DNA of 56,043 bases, taken from positions 2,347 through 58,389 of the forward strand of contig CAMPET010000299.1 of NCBI GenBank assembly GCA_946803715.1. The letters are read 5' to 3'. Below are positions 23,238 through 34,200 of the stretch, one piece after another. Within the stretch, counting starts at the first letter, position 1; the number at the start of each line of letters is the position of its first letter. The position numbers and the translations under genes are program-made. This DNA is from Beroe ovata (lineage: Eukaryota > Ctenophora > Nuda > Beroida > Beroidae). The notes beneath the pieces were generated by a model, which searched no databases, was not told where the DNA came from, and worked only from the letters and a program-made list of their open reading frames with translations.

Positions 23238-25069
23238 ATGGAGGGGTCACACGAAGACACAATGCTCGTTGGTTGCGAGGAGGTGGCCCCACAATTCCGG
23301 GCAACACTAGGATTCGAGAACTGCACGACAAACACAAGTTCTCATCATGCTGACCACGATTCCGCTGCTGGTGGTGTGGCAAACACTTCGGCTAGTACTT
23401 CGCTCTTCCAGGTAAGTTTATAGTATAGATCCATATCTTGTGGCGCAGCTTGTTCTGGCGCAGCTTGTTCTGGCGCATATTATGGTGTTGTTGGAGAACT
23501 GTTCACATGATATTACGTAATTAGCCGAGGGCATCTTATCAACGACAGCTTGCACACTGGTTGGTTTTCACAGCTTTCGTCATGACAGGGCGGTGGTAAT
23601 GATATGGGGCGAAGTCCAGTAACATAACCATCGTCGATTTACTTGATTCAATTTCATGGATTGTAACATTAAATGGTTCGTGACTTGAAGTTATCTTGAA
23701 AATTGTCAGCTTGGTGCCATGTGTCAACGCAAAATATGTATTATGCATCTAATTTCTAAAACGTGTATCAACCACTGATATGACATTGCTCACGTTAATC
23801 AAGGGTTGAAGATAAATTATCTACCTCTCTCGATATACGAGACTCTCACGTGTTAAAATCTCACGTGTCATTGGGAACAAAAATGCTTATTATGACTATA
23901 AACCATCTCTCGCTCAATTTCAGGAAGCGGACATAATGGGAATATCATTCGGAGCTATCGAGCTAGGATCAGTGATAGTCGGACTCGTTCTCAACCCCAT
24001 AACCCTGCCATACTTCTACCGGAATAGGAACAAAGTCTCCTCCCTCCTCTATCTCCTGATTGTTATGATCGACATCGGGTCCCTCCTCTCCTCCCTTCCC
24101 TCCGCAATCAGTATGATTTGCGACCGGGCAGCGGTCATTCTGAGCAGTCATTTGATCTGTTCCGCATCCGGATTCCTGTTCAACATCACAGCTCGGGTGT
24201 CGGTGTTCCTGATAGCACTGCTGGGGGTGGAGAGGGCAGTGACGCTCCACCATCCATTCAAGGAGGTTTCACACCGAAGCTGCTATGTCGGTGCAGTGAC
24301 CATCTACCTTGTGATGAATGTCATCCTGGCTTCACTCCCGCTGCTCTTCAGTACACGGGGTTACTACTACCACCCCTTAGTGGGACAGTGTTCGTGGGGA
24401 GTTAACGACCTGGACTTTGTGAAGGACGGGAGTCTGAGCTGGCAAGGAATCACGTACAGCACCATAATCCTGCCCTGGCTGGTACCGGGGGTGGTAGTCA
24501 TGGTAACATGTACCATCTCCATGGTGCAGCTGCTCCACTCTGACAAAAAGAGGAAGAGATTACTCGGCAAGAACTACACCAGGAGAAAGAGTTTCGTGAC
24601 AAAGAGGACGAAATACGTTTCCATGACGATAATCATCATGACTCTGGTGTATTTCATCTTCAACGTACCATGTTGGCTATTCTACCTTTATCTTCTCTTA
24701 AATAGACTGAATCCTGTGGCCTGGTTGAAGCCCAGGACTGCACTTTACATCCACATATTCGTGTCCAGGTTGTCGGTCTCTCTAAACGCAACCTGCAACC
24801 CCATCGTGTACTTCTGTCGAATGAGTGGACTCCGCAAGTATTCGACCAAGTACATGCACAGTCGGTCAGATAACATGATCGAACTGAACTATTCCAACGC
24901 GATGAGACTCAATATGATCATGAAATCAAGGTCCACCACTTCACCAAGTAGCAGCAAGCTCCCGCAGATAAACAGTTCGAAACCTAATGCTGCAGTTACC
25001 ACACCACCTGACCAAGTTGAAAATGAGGAAGTTGATAAAGTCAGTTTCAAAAATTCCTTCAGACCATGA
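23238..25069 (+). CDS. Orphan rhodopsin-class G-protein-coupled receptor
   Basis: Two exons, 23238-23411 and 23924-25069, join in phase 0 to 439 residues. The extracellular N-terminus (about 64 residues) has three N-glycosylation sequons (Asn28, Asn32, Asn49). Seven hydrophobic segments follow. Class A landmarks are Asn82 in TM1 (VLNPIT), Asp108 in TM2, Cys137 and Cys214 for the TM3-ECL2 disulfide, ERA (161-163) in place of DRY, Pro in TM5 (LVPGVV), and NPIVY (350-354) in TM7. The TM6 CWxP motif is altered to VPCW and the TM4 Trp is absent. A basic third loop (DKKRKRLLGK) and a Ser/Thr-rich tail suit G-protein and arrestin contact. No ligand class can be named. The large first intron (512 bases) holds no supported gene. 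Confidence 0.9.
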
Positions 25070-25813
25070 CCGCAGACTTTTTTTATTGCAGTCAGCAGTG
25101 GTTCTCATTATAAAATTCATAAATGGGAGACAGTATAATATGTACCTATTGAGTAGGTGACAACGGCATTCATAAAATCATTGTTAAATTTTCGTGCTTA
25201 TTGCTGAGCTCATGTAATGTAATATCTGATTATTTGATTACGAGGAAATCATCAGAGTCTTGTATCAATTCTCAAGTTATATAGTCCTATCAAGAATAGA
25301 TTTCTCGAAAATCAACTACTACCAGCAGGTAACATCTAACGTGCGAAAATGCACACCCAGACAAACAAATAACACAAACACACAGGGACACATACACACA
25401 CATAGACACACAAACACTCACACACAGATTCACACACAAACACTCACACACACACACACACACAAATACTCACTCACACAGACGTCAGACACATAAACAA
25501 CTAAGTTTCAAAACCTCTGTTCCACTAACTGGTTAGGTGGTAACAGTTATAGCAAAAATACATCCAAATCACCGATGGTGCTCAATCATACAGCAATTTT
25601 GAAACTTGAGGGCAGGACTCTGTCAAGATAGACACACTGTATACAAGGCAGACAATCTGACATCTCAACATAACTTTCAGTTTCTTGTCTGTATCATTGA
25701 AGTTAGTTACTATCTATACATACACTATACACTGGAGAGCATGTAATCAGCTTTATAATTTGAAAGGCTCAAATTAAAGACCCATATTGAATAGGAAGGA
25801 TCCTGGCTCAAAC
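25070..25813. other. Spacer between GPCR and PPxY membrane protein
   Basis: GPCR 3' UTR and upstream region of the next gene. It contains an imperfect CA microsatellite and no other recognisable feature. Confidence 0.45.
25351..25480. repeat. Imperfect (CA)n microsatellite
   Basis: Runs of CACACA interrupted by single-base changes extend over about 130 bases. The apparent ORF across it is simple-sequence translation (His/Thr) and is not a gene. Confidence 0.9.
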
Positions 25814-26524
25814 ATGAGCGAGAAATGGCTACAAATATTCGGAACCCAGCTCCTGAACGCTGCAACAGTCGTCCTCTTCTACACACTCGGCAATCCTCTC
25901 CGTGATTTGGCCCTCAGCCAGGGATACTCCATTCTCCTGTGCACGTGCATCGTGTACATCTGCGCGCCTTTCATCCTGGTATACCTTGTCACGTACTGGC
26001 TCATCTCTGTAGTCACGTACATCTACACGTGTCTCCGTGCTCTGTATGACGTCACAACTTCCTGGATCAGCCACAACATGAGGGGCAGATTGCAGGGAGA
26101 TAGAATGAGGAAAGTGGGCAGGAAGATGAGTTTCTGCAATTGTAGGAGATCGTCGTCAGATAAGAGCACTGAGGTGCTGTCGATAGTCACGGGAAGTGAG
26201 CTATCACCTCCGCCTTCCTACTACAGCGCCCTTCCACCTTACCGTCCACCGGGCAGAGCAGTGACCTGGTCACGTGATGTTGTCATACCGCGTGACATGA
26301 CGCGTGATACTACGCGTGACATGACACGTGGAGTCACCATGGGAACCAGCAGAGAGGTACCAGACTCGTCACTGACCCGTCTCAGAGGTGCTCTCAGCAG
26401 TATACGGCACGCTGCTGAACCCCGGGGGAGTGACGTGGGACAGAGGGGACGACGTGGAGGTCGCGCTCTCTCGGGGTATCCAGAGGTAAATCCACCCCCT
26501 CCACCCCCTTACGGAGCATCTTAA
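25814..26524 (+). CDS. Small multi-pass membrane protein with PPxY motifs, unidentified
   Basis: A single-exon ORF from the first ATG (25814, MSEKWLQIFGTQL) gives 236 residues. Residues about 10-27 and 38-75 are strongly hydrophobic (SILLCTCIVYICAPFILVYL), giving two or three membrane segments. The rest is cytosolic-looking: a Cys/Arg cluster (SFCNCRRSSSDK) that could be palmitoylated, a Pro-Tyr region (PPPSYYSALPPYRPPG), a repeated RDMTRDTTRDMTRG stretch, and a C-terminal PPPPPPYGAS. PPxY-like motifs are the usual docking sites for WW domains of NEDD4-type ubiquitin ligases, so an adaptor role is possible but inferred. I know no matching family. Upstream of the ATG the same frame is open for only 9 codons. 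Confidence 0.65.
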   Translation: MSEKWLQIFGTQLLNAATVVLFYTLGNPLRDLALSQGYSILLCTCIVYICAPFILVYLVTYWLISVVTYIYTCLRALYDVTTSWISHNMRGRLQGDRMRKVGRKMSFCNCRRSSSDKSTEVLSIVTGSELSPPPSYYSALPPYRPPGRAVTWSRDVVIPRDMTRDTTRDMTRGVTMGTSREVPDSSLTRLRGALSSIRHAAEPRGSDVGQRGRRGGRALSGYPEVNPPPPPPYGAS

Positions 26525-26745
26525 ACAGTCACGTACCGGCGTATCCAGACAATAGACATGCACCACAAACCCCGTCATGCAACCAGTCATAAACCCATTA
26601 GGTGACTCATGAATGTCTGGATGTCTGCACGTGCGTCTGTAAAGATCAAAGATATATAGTCCGTGATTGAATTGTCATTACGCAACTTTGTACGTGGATG
26701 AATGGAACAGCTGTACAACAATGAAGATTGCTTTCAACTGCGATA

Positions 26746-26885
26746 TGGTCATTGAATTTGTTGGTCGTTCAATGATGCTTTTAGAGTTGATAAAAATTGA
26801 AAGCTTTCAGATTTATGGTCATTGAATTTATTGGTCGTTCAATGATGCTTTTAGAGTTGATAAAAATTGAAAGCTTTCAGATTTA
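26746..26885. repeat. Tandem duplication, 70-base unit, two copies
   Basis: TGGTCATTGAATTTRTTGGT through AAAGCTTTCAGATTTA occurs twice head to tail with a 70-base period and essentially one difference, so the duplication is recent. Confidence 0.95.
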
Positions 26886-27002
26886 TTAACATATGAGTAT
26901 AGCTTCGAGCAAAAAAGGCTGCCCGCTATTATAGGTCCTAGGGGAGAATACATTTCCAGCATGTGCTGCAGTGGAACACATTTCAAGAGCACTCCCCACA
27001 TC

Positions 27003-27067
27003 TTACATGAACACATCACATGTTACATGAACACATCACATGTTACACATCACATGTTACACATCAC
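27003..27067. repeat. Short tandem repeat of ACACATCACATGTTAC
   Basis: TTACATGAACACATCACATG is present twice, followed by truncated copies of ACACATCACATGTT. Confidence 0.9.
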
Positions 27068-28671
27068 GAACTAGGACAGGTTTCAGAGAAGTGGTTTAAA
27101 TCACCACCACACCTTGTTCTTTTCCCTTCCCCGGATTATTTCTTTACAATACTCTATATTATGTGAGGACTGCTGCAGTTCTGAAAACACAACTATTCCG
27201 AAAATTATACACTTACATTTTCCACCACGAGTGACGACTTCAATCACGAGCTCAGATATTTCGAGTCCGATCAGCAATTTCCCTGCGATGGTTAATAATG
27301 AAATCGGTGATATAGTCTAGGAAATACCGCGAGGGTTTTCGATCAAACGAGTTATCATGATGAATGGTTTTCGAATAAACTCACGTTCTTTGATAGTATA
27401 ACACCTGGTGCTCCATTTGCCTGGAGCCATCATAAACCATTTACCTAGAACATGGGAAGCAGACACGTTAGTATTTAACTTATTGAACTAAAAACTTAAA
27501 AATCGTTAAATTATCGGATCTATTTAGTCCTTGGAACGATTCATATGCGTTCTAGGGGATCCGGAGATCGAAGGAGATCAAAACTTTGGGAAATTTTTTA
27601 CTATGATATATAACATTAACATCAAGTGGATCACACAGATTCCATTTTCAAGCTATAACACAAGTTATGTATATATAGGGTAGGTTATATATTATGCAAT
27701 AAGTTATTATTCCAATTTTATATTAGATTTCGTATACTTCTGTTCCTTTCAATGAAAGTGATTTTACTAATATTTTTTTTCTTAAATTCATCAACCCCAC
27801 AAGGTTTTTAGTTAATTTAAAAAAAACTCCCTCACACATCTAATACCATTTTTAATGATATCTTACATGTTAAGTGACTACTGACTACTGTTAGCAAGAT
27901 GAGATCTTGATTCAAATGTAGCCATAATGTAAGCTTTAACACTTTTACCAAAACCAATTTTCTGACTTGAGTTTCTTCCACACCGCTTCCTTAAAAAATC
28001 TCTCAAAAGCAATAAAAAGTGAGAAATCTCTTATAACTTGGTGATAGAAAAACCAAAAGTAACAAGCACACACACACGTTACCATATTATGAAAAACTAG
28101 AAATTACTGTAAACCTAAACTCACCCCTCATTTGCTTCACCAGCTGTCTAGTAGGAGACAAAGAGGCGAAAATCTGGAACTGTTTCCATCAATATTCTTG
28201 AACCGAAACTCACCAAGCAGTAACCCGTTTCAAAACTTTCTCCATTACTCGATACATTGATATCGAATTCTCATCTTTATCAACCATTATAATTGCTATA
28301 ACCGTACTTATAAGTGTCTACTATAGTAGAGCCATTTTTAATCGAAACTGAGATCTGAGACCGCAATGTGTAACACGTTGCCAACACGTTGCCAAGAGCT
28401 TCCGCACTCAGTTATTGTCAGATTCGCCACGTTGCTGATTGGACGATTGGTCCATTCCATGGTTTAGAATTAGTTGATGTGGGCCAAACATTGAACACGT
28501 GGGTCTATCCATAGCAAGTAGCAACAACGGTCTCCACAATCCAGGAAGGCAACAGTAACAGTTCAGGATGCTGCCACACACGCAAACATAAACACACAAA
28601 AATGCCCCATGGGCCTGATACCAGTGCGGGTTGCTAGCAACCGAAATCAGTTGCTATGACAACGTGACTGG

Positions 28672-31188
28672 TCACTGCTGCACGTCTTCCTCACTTTCAT
28701 CCTCAGATGGACTTGGACTCCGGAACCTGCCGAGAATGAGGGAGGTTACCCCGTAGTCAAACACCATGTTCTCAACTCCCAGATTTTATAATATATACGC
28801 AGAGCAATAAACGCATAATTTTCTTGAAGTGGATGACATATGTGTCCCGCTTTTTGCGCCCTCGCATGCTTCCGCTTATTCCGAATCGTTAGGTGGTTGA
28901 AACCCTCGCTTTTGGCTATCAATATTATAGATTATGTGGTCATGTGAATCATATATCCCTGTCTGACGAAATGCACCAGCATTTTCCAACCACCTGTGTC
29001 TCTATTATTGCGAGCCATCAGCAATATTTCCCCCTGGTTAAACAACCACACTACACGCAGACCGCTCTATGGACCCTTTAAATAACCACTCACAACTACT
29101 GCAGAGTAGTATAACAGTGGCAGTAGTAGTGGCAGTATAATATGGTAACGACTTACCGGCCGGGGTGCGGCATGTGAGGTGGCTGCATGGCTTGTGGGAT
29201 CAGCCCGGGTCGGAATTGCAGGTATGAGTTGAGGAGCTGAGGGTTGAGGAACGGGATGGGGTGGGTATACCTGAGGAAAATTTGCCATTGTGGATTTATG
29301 TCATGGCATTTAGGTACATATAGTTACATAGTACGGTCAGCTAGCAGTTATATTCTCGGACACCTACCCTGGTGGTATCGAATGGGCGGCCGGTGACCGA
29401 GTATCAAACCGATTCGCCGCCTTGTCAGCCCCTGCCGCCGCCGCGCCGGAAACAGGCGAGTGAAAGTCGTGGAAAGTCCCGTGAAGAGGGTTAGGGAAGC
29501 CGGGGGCGGGCTGAGGGTGCTGGAGATGGTTTCTCAGGTACAACTTGATACTCTCCTCAGTGAAGTGGTCTGTAGGTTGGGGCGTCTTCATGTGGACCCT
29601 GTGATTGACGGTTATATTCGACATGATCTGTGACAGATATGTTGATAGATAACAGTTGTGTTTTCGATTCGCTTCACTCTTGCCGAGTGTCGACTAATTG
29701 AGTCAATCCAAGAGCCGAAACTCACGATTTGTCCTGAACTTGGTGACGAGGAGGGATGTTTTGTCGGTTCTGCAGACTTACACCCGGGGACACTCCCCCC
29801 TGAGCTAGCCCCCCTGAGGGTGGTACCCCACCAGACGTCGGGTGGTGGTGGTGGTGGTGCGGGTGGAATATACTGGTCGAGGGAACATGCTGGGATTTGG
29901 GGGGCTGGTTGTTCCCAGGAGGTAGTTTTTCGGGGTTACACGTCTTGTCTGTGAGGCTCTGAAACCATGCGGTGTGAGAGAGTTGATGAATAAGTATTAA
30001 ATTATTGTTATAAACGGTTGTGAAGCGTTTAGAACTTTGTGAAGCGTTTAGAACTTTGAAATTGGGGATTGGATAACCGAGTATCCCGGTCTCGGCATAT
30101 ATATCCAAATAGCATTGGGCTGTAGTTCACGACTGCGAATTGATGTGACATTTCGTGAGCATATTAGGAATTTCGCGACAACGGGTTGGCGATAATTAGT
30201 CAAATTCGTGACGCAATTAAGAAGTTAATTTGATTTCGTTTGTGACGTACCATAGAGGGCATTTCGAAGATATTATCTAATTTCATGAATTCTCTACAGT
30301 AAATGCTCAACTCAATAACTAATATACCTATGAATTACTCAGATGATTTGAAAAATCGGCGAGTCTAGTGAATCTAAAATGTTTATCATAAAAACTCTGT
30401 GAGTGAAAACTGAACAGTGGTCACGACTTTGCGTTGGTGGATTCAAGCACCATGTGAACTCTTGGTTCAATTAATCTAGATTATTCAATACGATGCCAAG
30501 ACTAAGTCATTTCCCGTTTAAAACCCGTTGATCTGAGAAATATCTAAATTCTCCCACACAACTTGTGCGTGGTGAAAGTGACCAGATATCTACTTTACTC
30601 ACCTCTGTATACGAGCCCGACGAAGATCTCGACCGCTCGAGCGAGTTTGAGACGAGTGTGGCGGATGACGAGGTGGGGGGAGGCGGGGGAGGAGAGAGGG
30701 TCAAGTCACTGGTCTGGGACTGCTGGTTGGACACAGCGGGCTGGTGACTGGAGGGCAGGCCAGAGGGTGGGTGACTAGTCGAGGTCACGTGGATCACATT
30801 TGATAAACTCTGCGATATACACAGGTTACTTATAGACCGCATTATGTCACTATAGGTTACTTATAGACTGCATTATGTCACTATAGTAGAACATGTGAAC
30901 TGTGCGATCATACTTATATAGATATAGCACATCCAATTTCTATGTTACGGTGTACCAGCGATTACCGTACACTATGTAAAGGAACACATAATTGATCTTT
31001 ATAAAGGAGCAAGGTCACACCTGTGATGTAGTCGATTGGTTGGTGTGTATGTTGTTCTGTTGTTGTGAGGGTGGTTGATAGCCAGGTTGAAACGCTTGGT
31101 CCAGCTGCTCGGAGGACTGGGAGATAGAAGAGGGGACAGTTACATTTCACACGATCATGGTCCATGACACACATGATATCACCTAACG

Positions 31189-31219
<31 letters not shown>

Positions 31220-34200
31220 GCGCGCGCGCACGCACACACACACCTCGTATGTCAGAGTATCCTCGTGACTCCCGTAACTGCTGTTATTCTGTGTCTCCTC
31301 ATTGGTCGGAGGGTGAACCCCCGACTGCTGGGGTCCAGGGGGCGGGGGCACAACCCTACCCGGTGTTACTTGCTGACTGGGCTGCACTGAACCCCCGGGA
31401 GGGGACGAGTGTGCCGGACTATTCGTCACCTAAAACACGATCAGGATATGAAGCTGTCAGTGCAACATATTCGGGGAATCTGTGGGGCTATTTACACCCA
31501 GTAAAATCAGGAATGCAAGACGTCATGTTGACTTGAACTCAAAGGGAGGGGATATATATTTGCAATTTTGGGATGGCGGGGTTGTAATATTTGAGTGCAA
31601 TATTCCCCCTACCTTGCTGGGTGAGAAGTTGTCAGGGGAGAAGGGGTGCAGGGACGGGAAGTTAGGGGACATGTTGGTCGGTGAGAAGGAGATGGGCGGA
31701 CCGTTCGGGATCTTATCCGGCATCGAGAGAGACTGAAATGGAGACGGAGACCGGTGAAAATTGTCCTGATTTCAAAATCACGGTCCGTTTCGACTGTTTA
31801 TTCGAGATGTATATACCTTGCTGACTGATGGTTTGGGGTTCTCTGTCCGTCTGTCGTGCTGCTGTAGACGAATAGGAGGTTGTAGGCTCTCCATGGGTGA
31901 CCTTGCTTGTGACGCGTTACCATGGAAACTGTGGGGAAACAGGGTTTATCCAATAGCCTTTCATTATCATATTTTCGGTGAATGAGGCAGCAGGATACAA
32001 CTAACCTGTTGCTATGGTGATGGTTGTTACTGTGGTTGCTGTTGTGGTAGTGCTGGTAGTTGGAATTGTTATGGTGGGGGTGGTAGTTGTTTGGAATAAC
32101 GCGTTTGTTGGTGTTATTCCCGTTGTTGTTGAACGGCTGACCTCCACGAAGACTGTTTGAATTGCTGTGGGGGAGAATTCGGGATTAGATTGGATGTAAT
32201 TTTACAAATACTGATTACTGAGTTATGACAACCGTTAACTTTGGCAGGATTGGAAGCGATACAAACGCCGATCTCAATCCATATTAAATCCATATCTCAA
32301 TCCATACTAAAACAGCTCAAACCGTCTCATTTCCTCGGCGTTGTGTTGCAGCGATCGTAGGAAATACTTAATGTCGGGTTGTGAGGTGACACATTTACCA
32401 GATGACGGTTTAGCTAGTGCAGGTGAGGGTGTGGACCGGGTGAGGGGTGGAGGCGGGGTGGGGGTTTTGTTGGCGTGACTCTTCATCAGACTGCAAGTGA
32501 GGGTGTGAGAAGTCATAAAAGTGGGGTGAAAAGAGATATGGTGCACGCTGGAAAACCCCCGCTTACTTGTTAAAGAGAGTTTTCAGATTCATGGCATCAT
32601 GGAAGTTCGGTATGGAATGCCGAGGGTACGTATTCTGGTGCTGGTACATGTTCCGATGGGGTGGTCCCGGCATCATTGGCGCCACGTGACCAGCAGGCCT
32701 GTGATCCAGGGTGGGGAACACGGGCAACGACTGAAAATGGAGTAATTGCTTGGCAAAAGGGCCGTTACATAGCAATATTATGAAATAGGGTTTCTTTTTC
32801 ATCATTTTGAATAAGAGAAACCTTGCTGTTACTATCTGAGACAAGGCTTTAAAAATTTTCTGGCAGTTACATTACACCATTTTAAATCGAGAATTCCTGA
32901 TCTCAGCTAAATCACCCTCTCACACACAACTCGTTAGGTACTAATCCGATCACACTCCCAATTATACCGGCGGGGCTGGTGGTGTGGGGCCCGCAAAGGG
33001 AGGGGGAGCAGGGGACGGCTGTCGTGTGGAGGGAGCAGAGTCCATCTTAGTGGAGGTGAACATGTTGCCGGGAAATAGCAGATTCCAATGGTACACGTTG
33101 ATTCGCAACAAGTTGTAATGCTGAGAGGGGAAAACACGTGACAGGGAGTCAAGCAATTCTCTATTCCGTTAAATCCTATAAAGTTCATTCAAGGCGCGAT
33201 TTGGGTGTTCTTTTAGGATAATGGATTCTGAGCACTCGTGAAATTTTATCGTTCCTCATTCAAGGTCACAATACTCACGTGTATGCCGAGATTGTAGAAA
33301 AACTCCACGATTTTTGGGTCATCTGGTAATGGATTCCGCTCGTCACAGTAGGGAGGGGGGTCAGTAAAGTGCGGGGCTGACCGACACAACATCGGCGGTA
33401 TGTTTAGCGGGAAGGGCGAAACGTGCTGAGAATGAAGAGAAACGTGGGGTGAGGGTCGGGGGACCCCTCCAACTCTCAGCATCCATGACAACCTCCAATT
33501 ATAGGGGTTGTCATGGATACCTAAGAGTTCAACACTCCTGTCTCCTGCCCCCACTTGGAAATTAACTTGTCATCGAAAGCTGCAATTCAACAAAATGGTT
33601 CATATCTCACGGATTCGGGGAACACTCTCTTTATGTTGACAACGTTGTTATCAATAACAAGCGGGTTGTCTTTGTGAGCTACTAATAAGCTTTCCATTTG
33701 CTCTGCAGTGTCGAATGAGACGAATCCAAACCCCCTGAGAGTGATACCCGAAGTAAGGGATAGATTTAGGGTTAACCTCTTGTAAAAATATCAACCTACG
33801 ATATTGAATGACGAGCTTGCTTGATCAATTTTTGACGAAAGAAACAGAAGTATTCTGATTTACGAATAAGATTTATCGGTCATCATATCATAATAACGAA
33901 CTTGTTTCGTCCCGTAGTTTTATCCCACTTAAGGAAGTAACTGCTGATCTTGCCGAACTTTGAGAAGACAGCTTTGAATGTTTCGGGGGTGGTCATGTGA
34001 TTGATTCCACCCACAAACACCCTGTGCTCCAAATACCCGTCATCTCCCTGGCTCTGCGAGGAAATGGTAAGTAGAGGTGAGGAATGGGTGAAGAAAAAGT
34101 GAATGGAGCACGGTTAGAGTCAAGGATGCGATGAGGGGCGAGAGATAATTGGTTAGCAGACGTGAGCAGAGCATGAGACAAGCTGGTTACTGGTTTAAAA

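Larger units (their letters stand above)
26525..28671. other. Convergent intergenic region with short tandem repeats
   Basis: This lies between the 3' ends of a plus-strand and a minus-strand gene. It holds two tandem repeats (26746-26885 and 27003-27067) and long AT-rich stretches. No gene is supported. Confidence 0.5.

Noticed and set aside
25260-25496. 78-codon ORF rich in His/Thr
   Set aside because: Translation of a CA microsatellite.
29658-29954. Plus-strand 98-codon Gly-rich ORF
   Set aside because: It is the complement of the Pro/His-rich exon of the minus-strand RRM gene.
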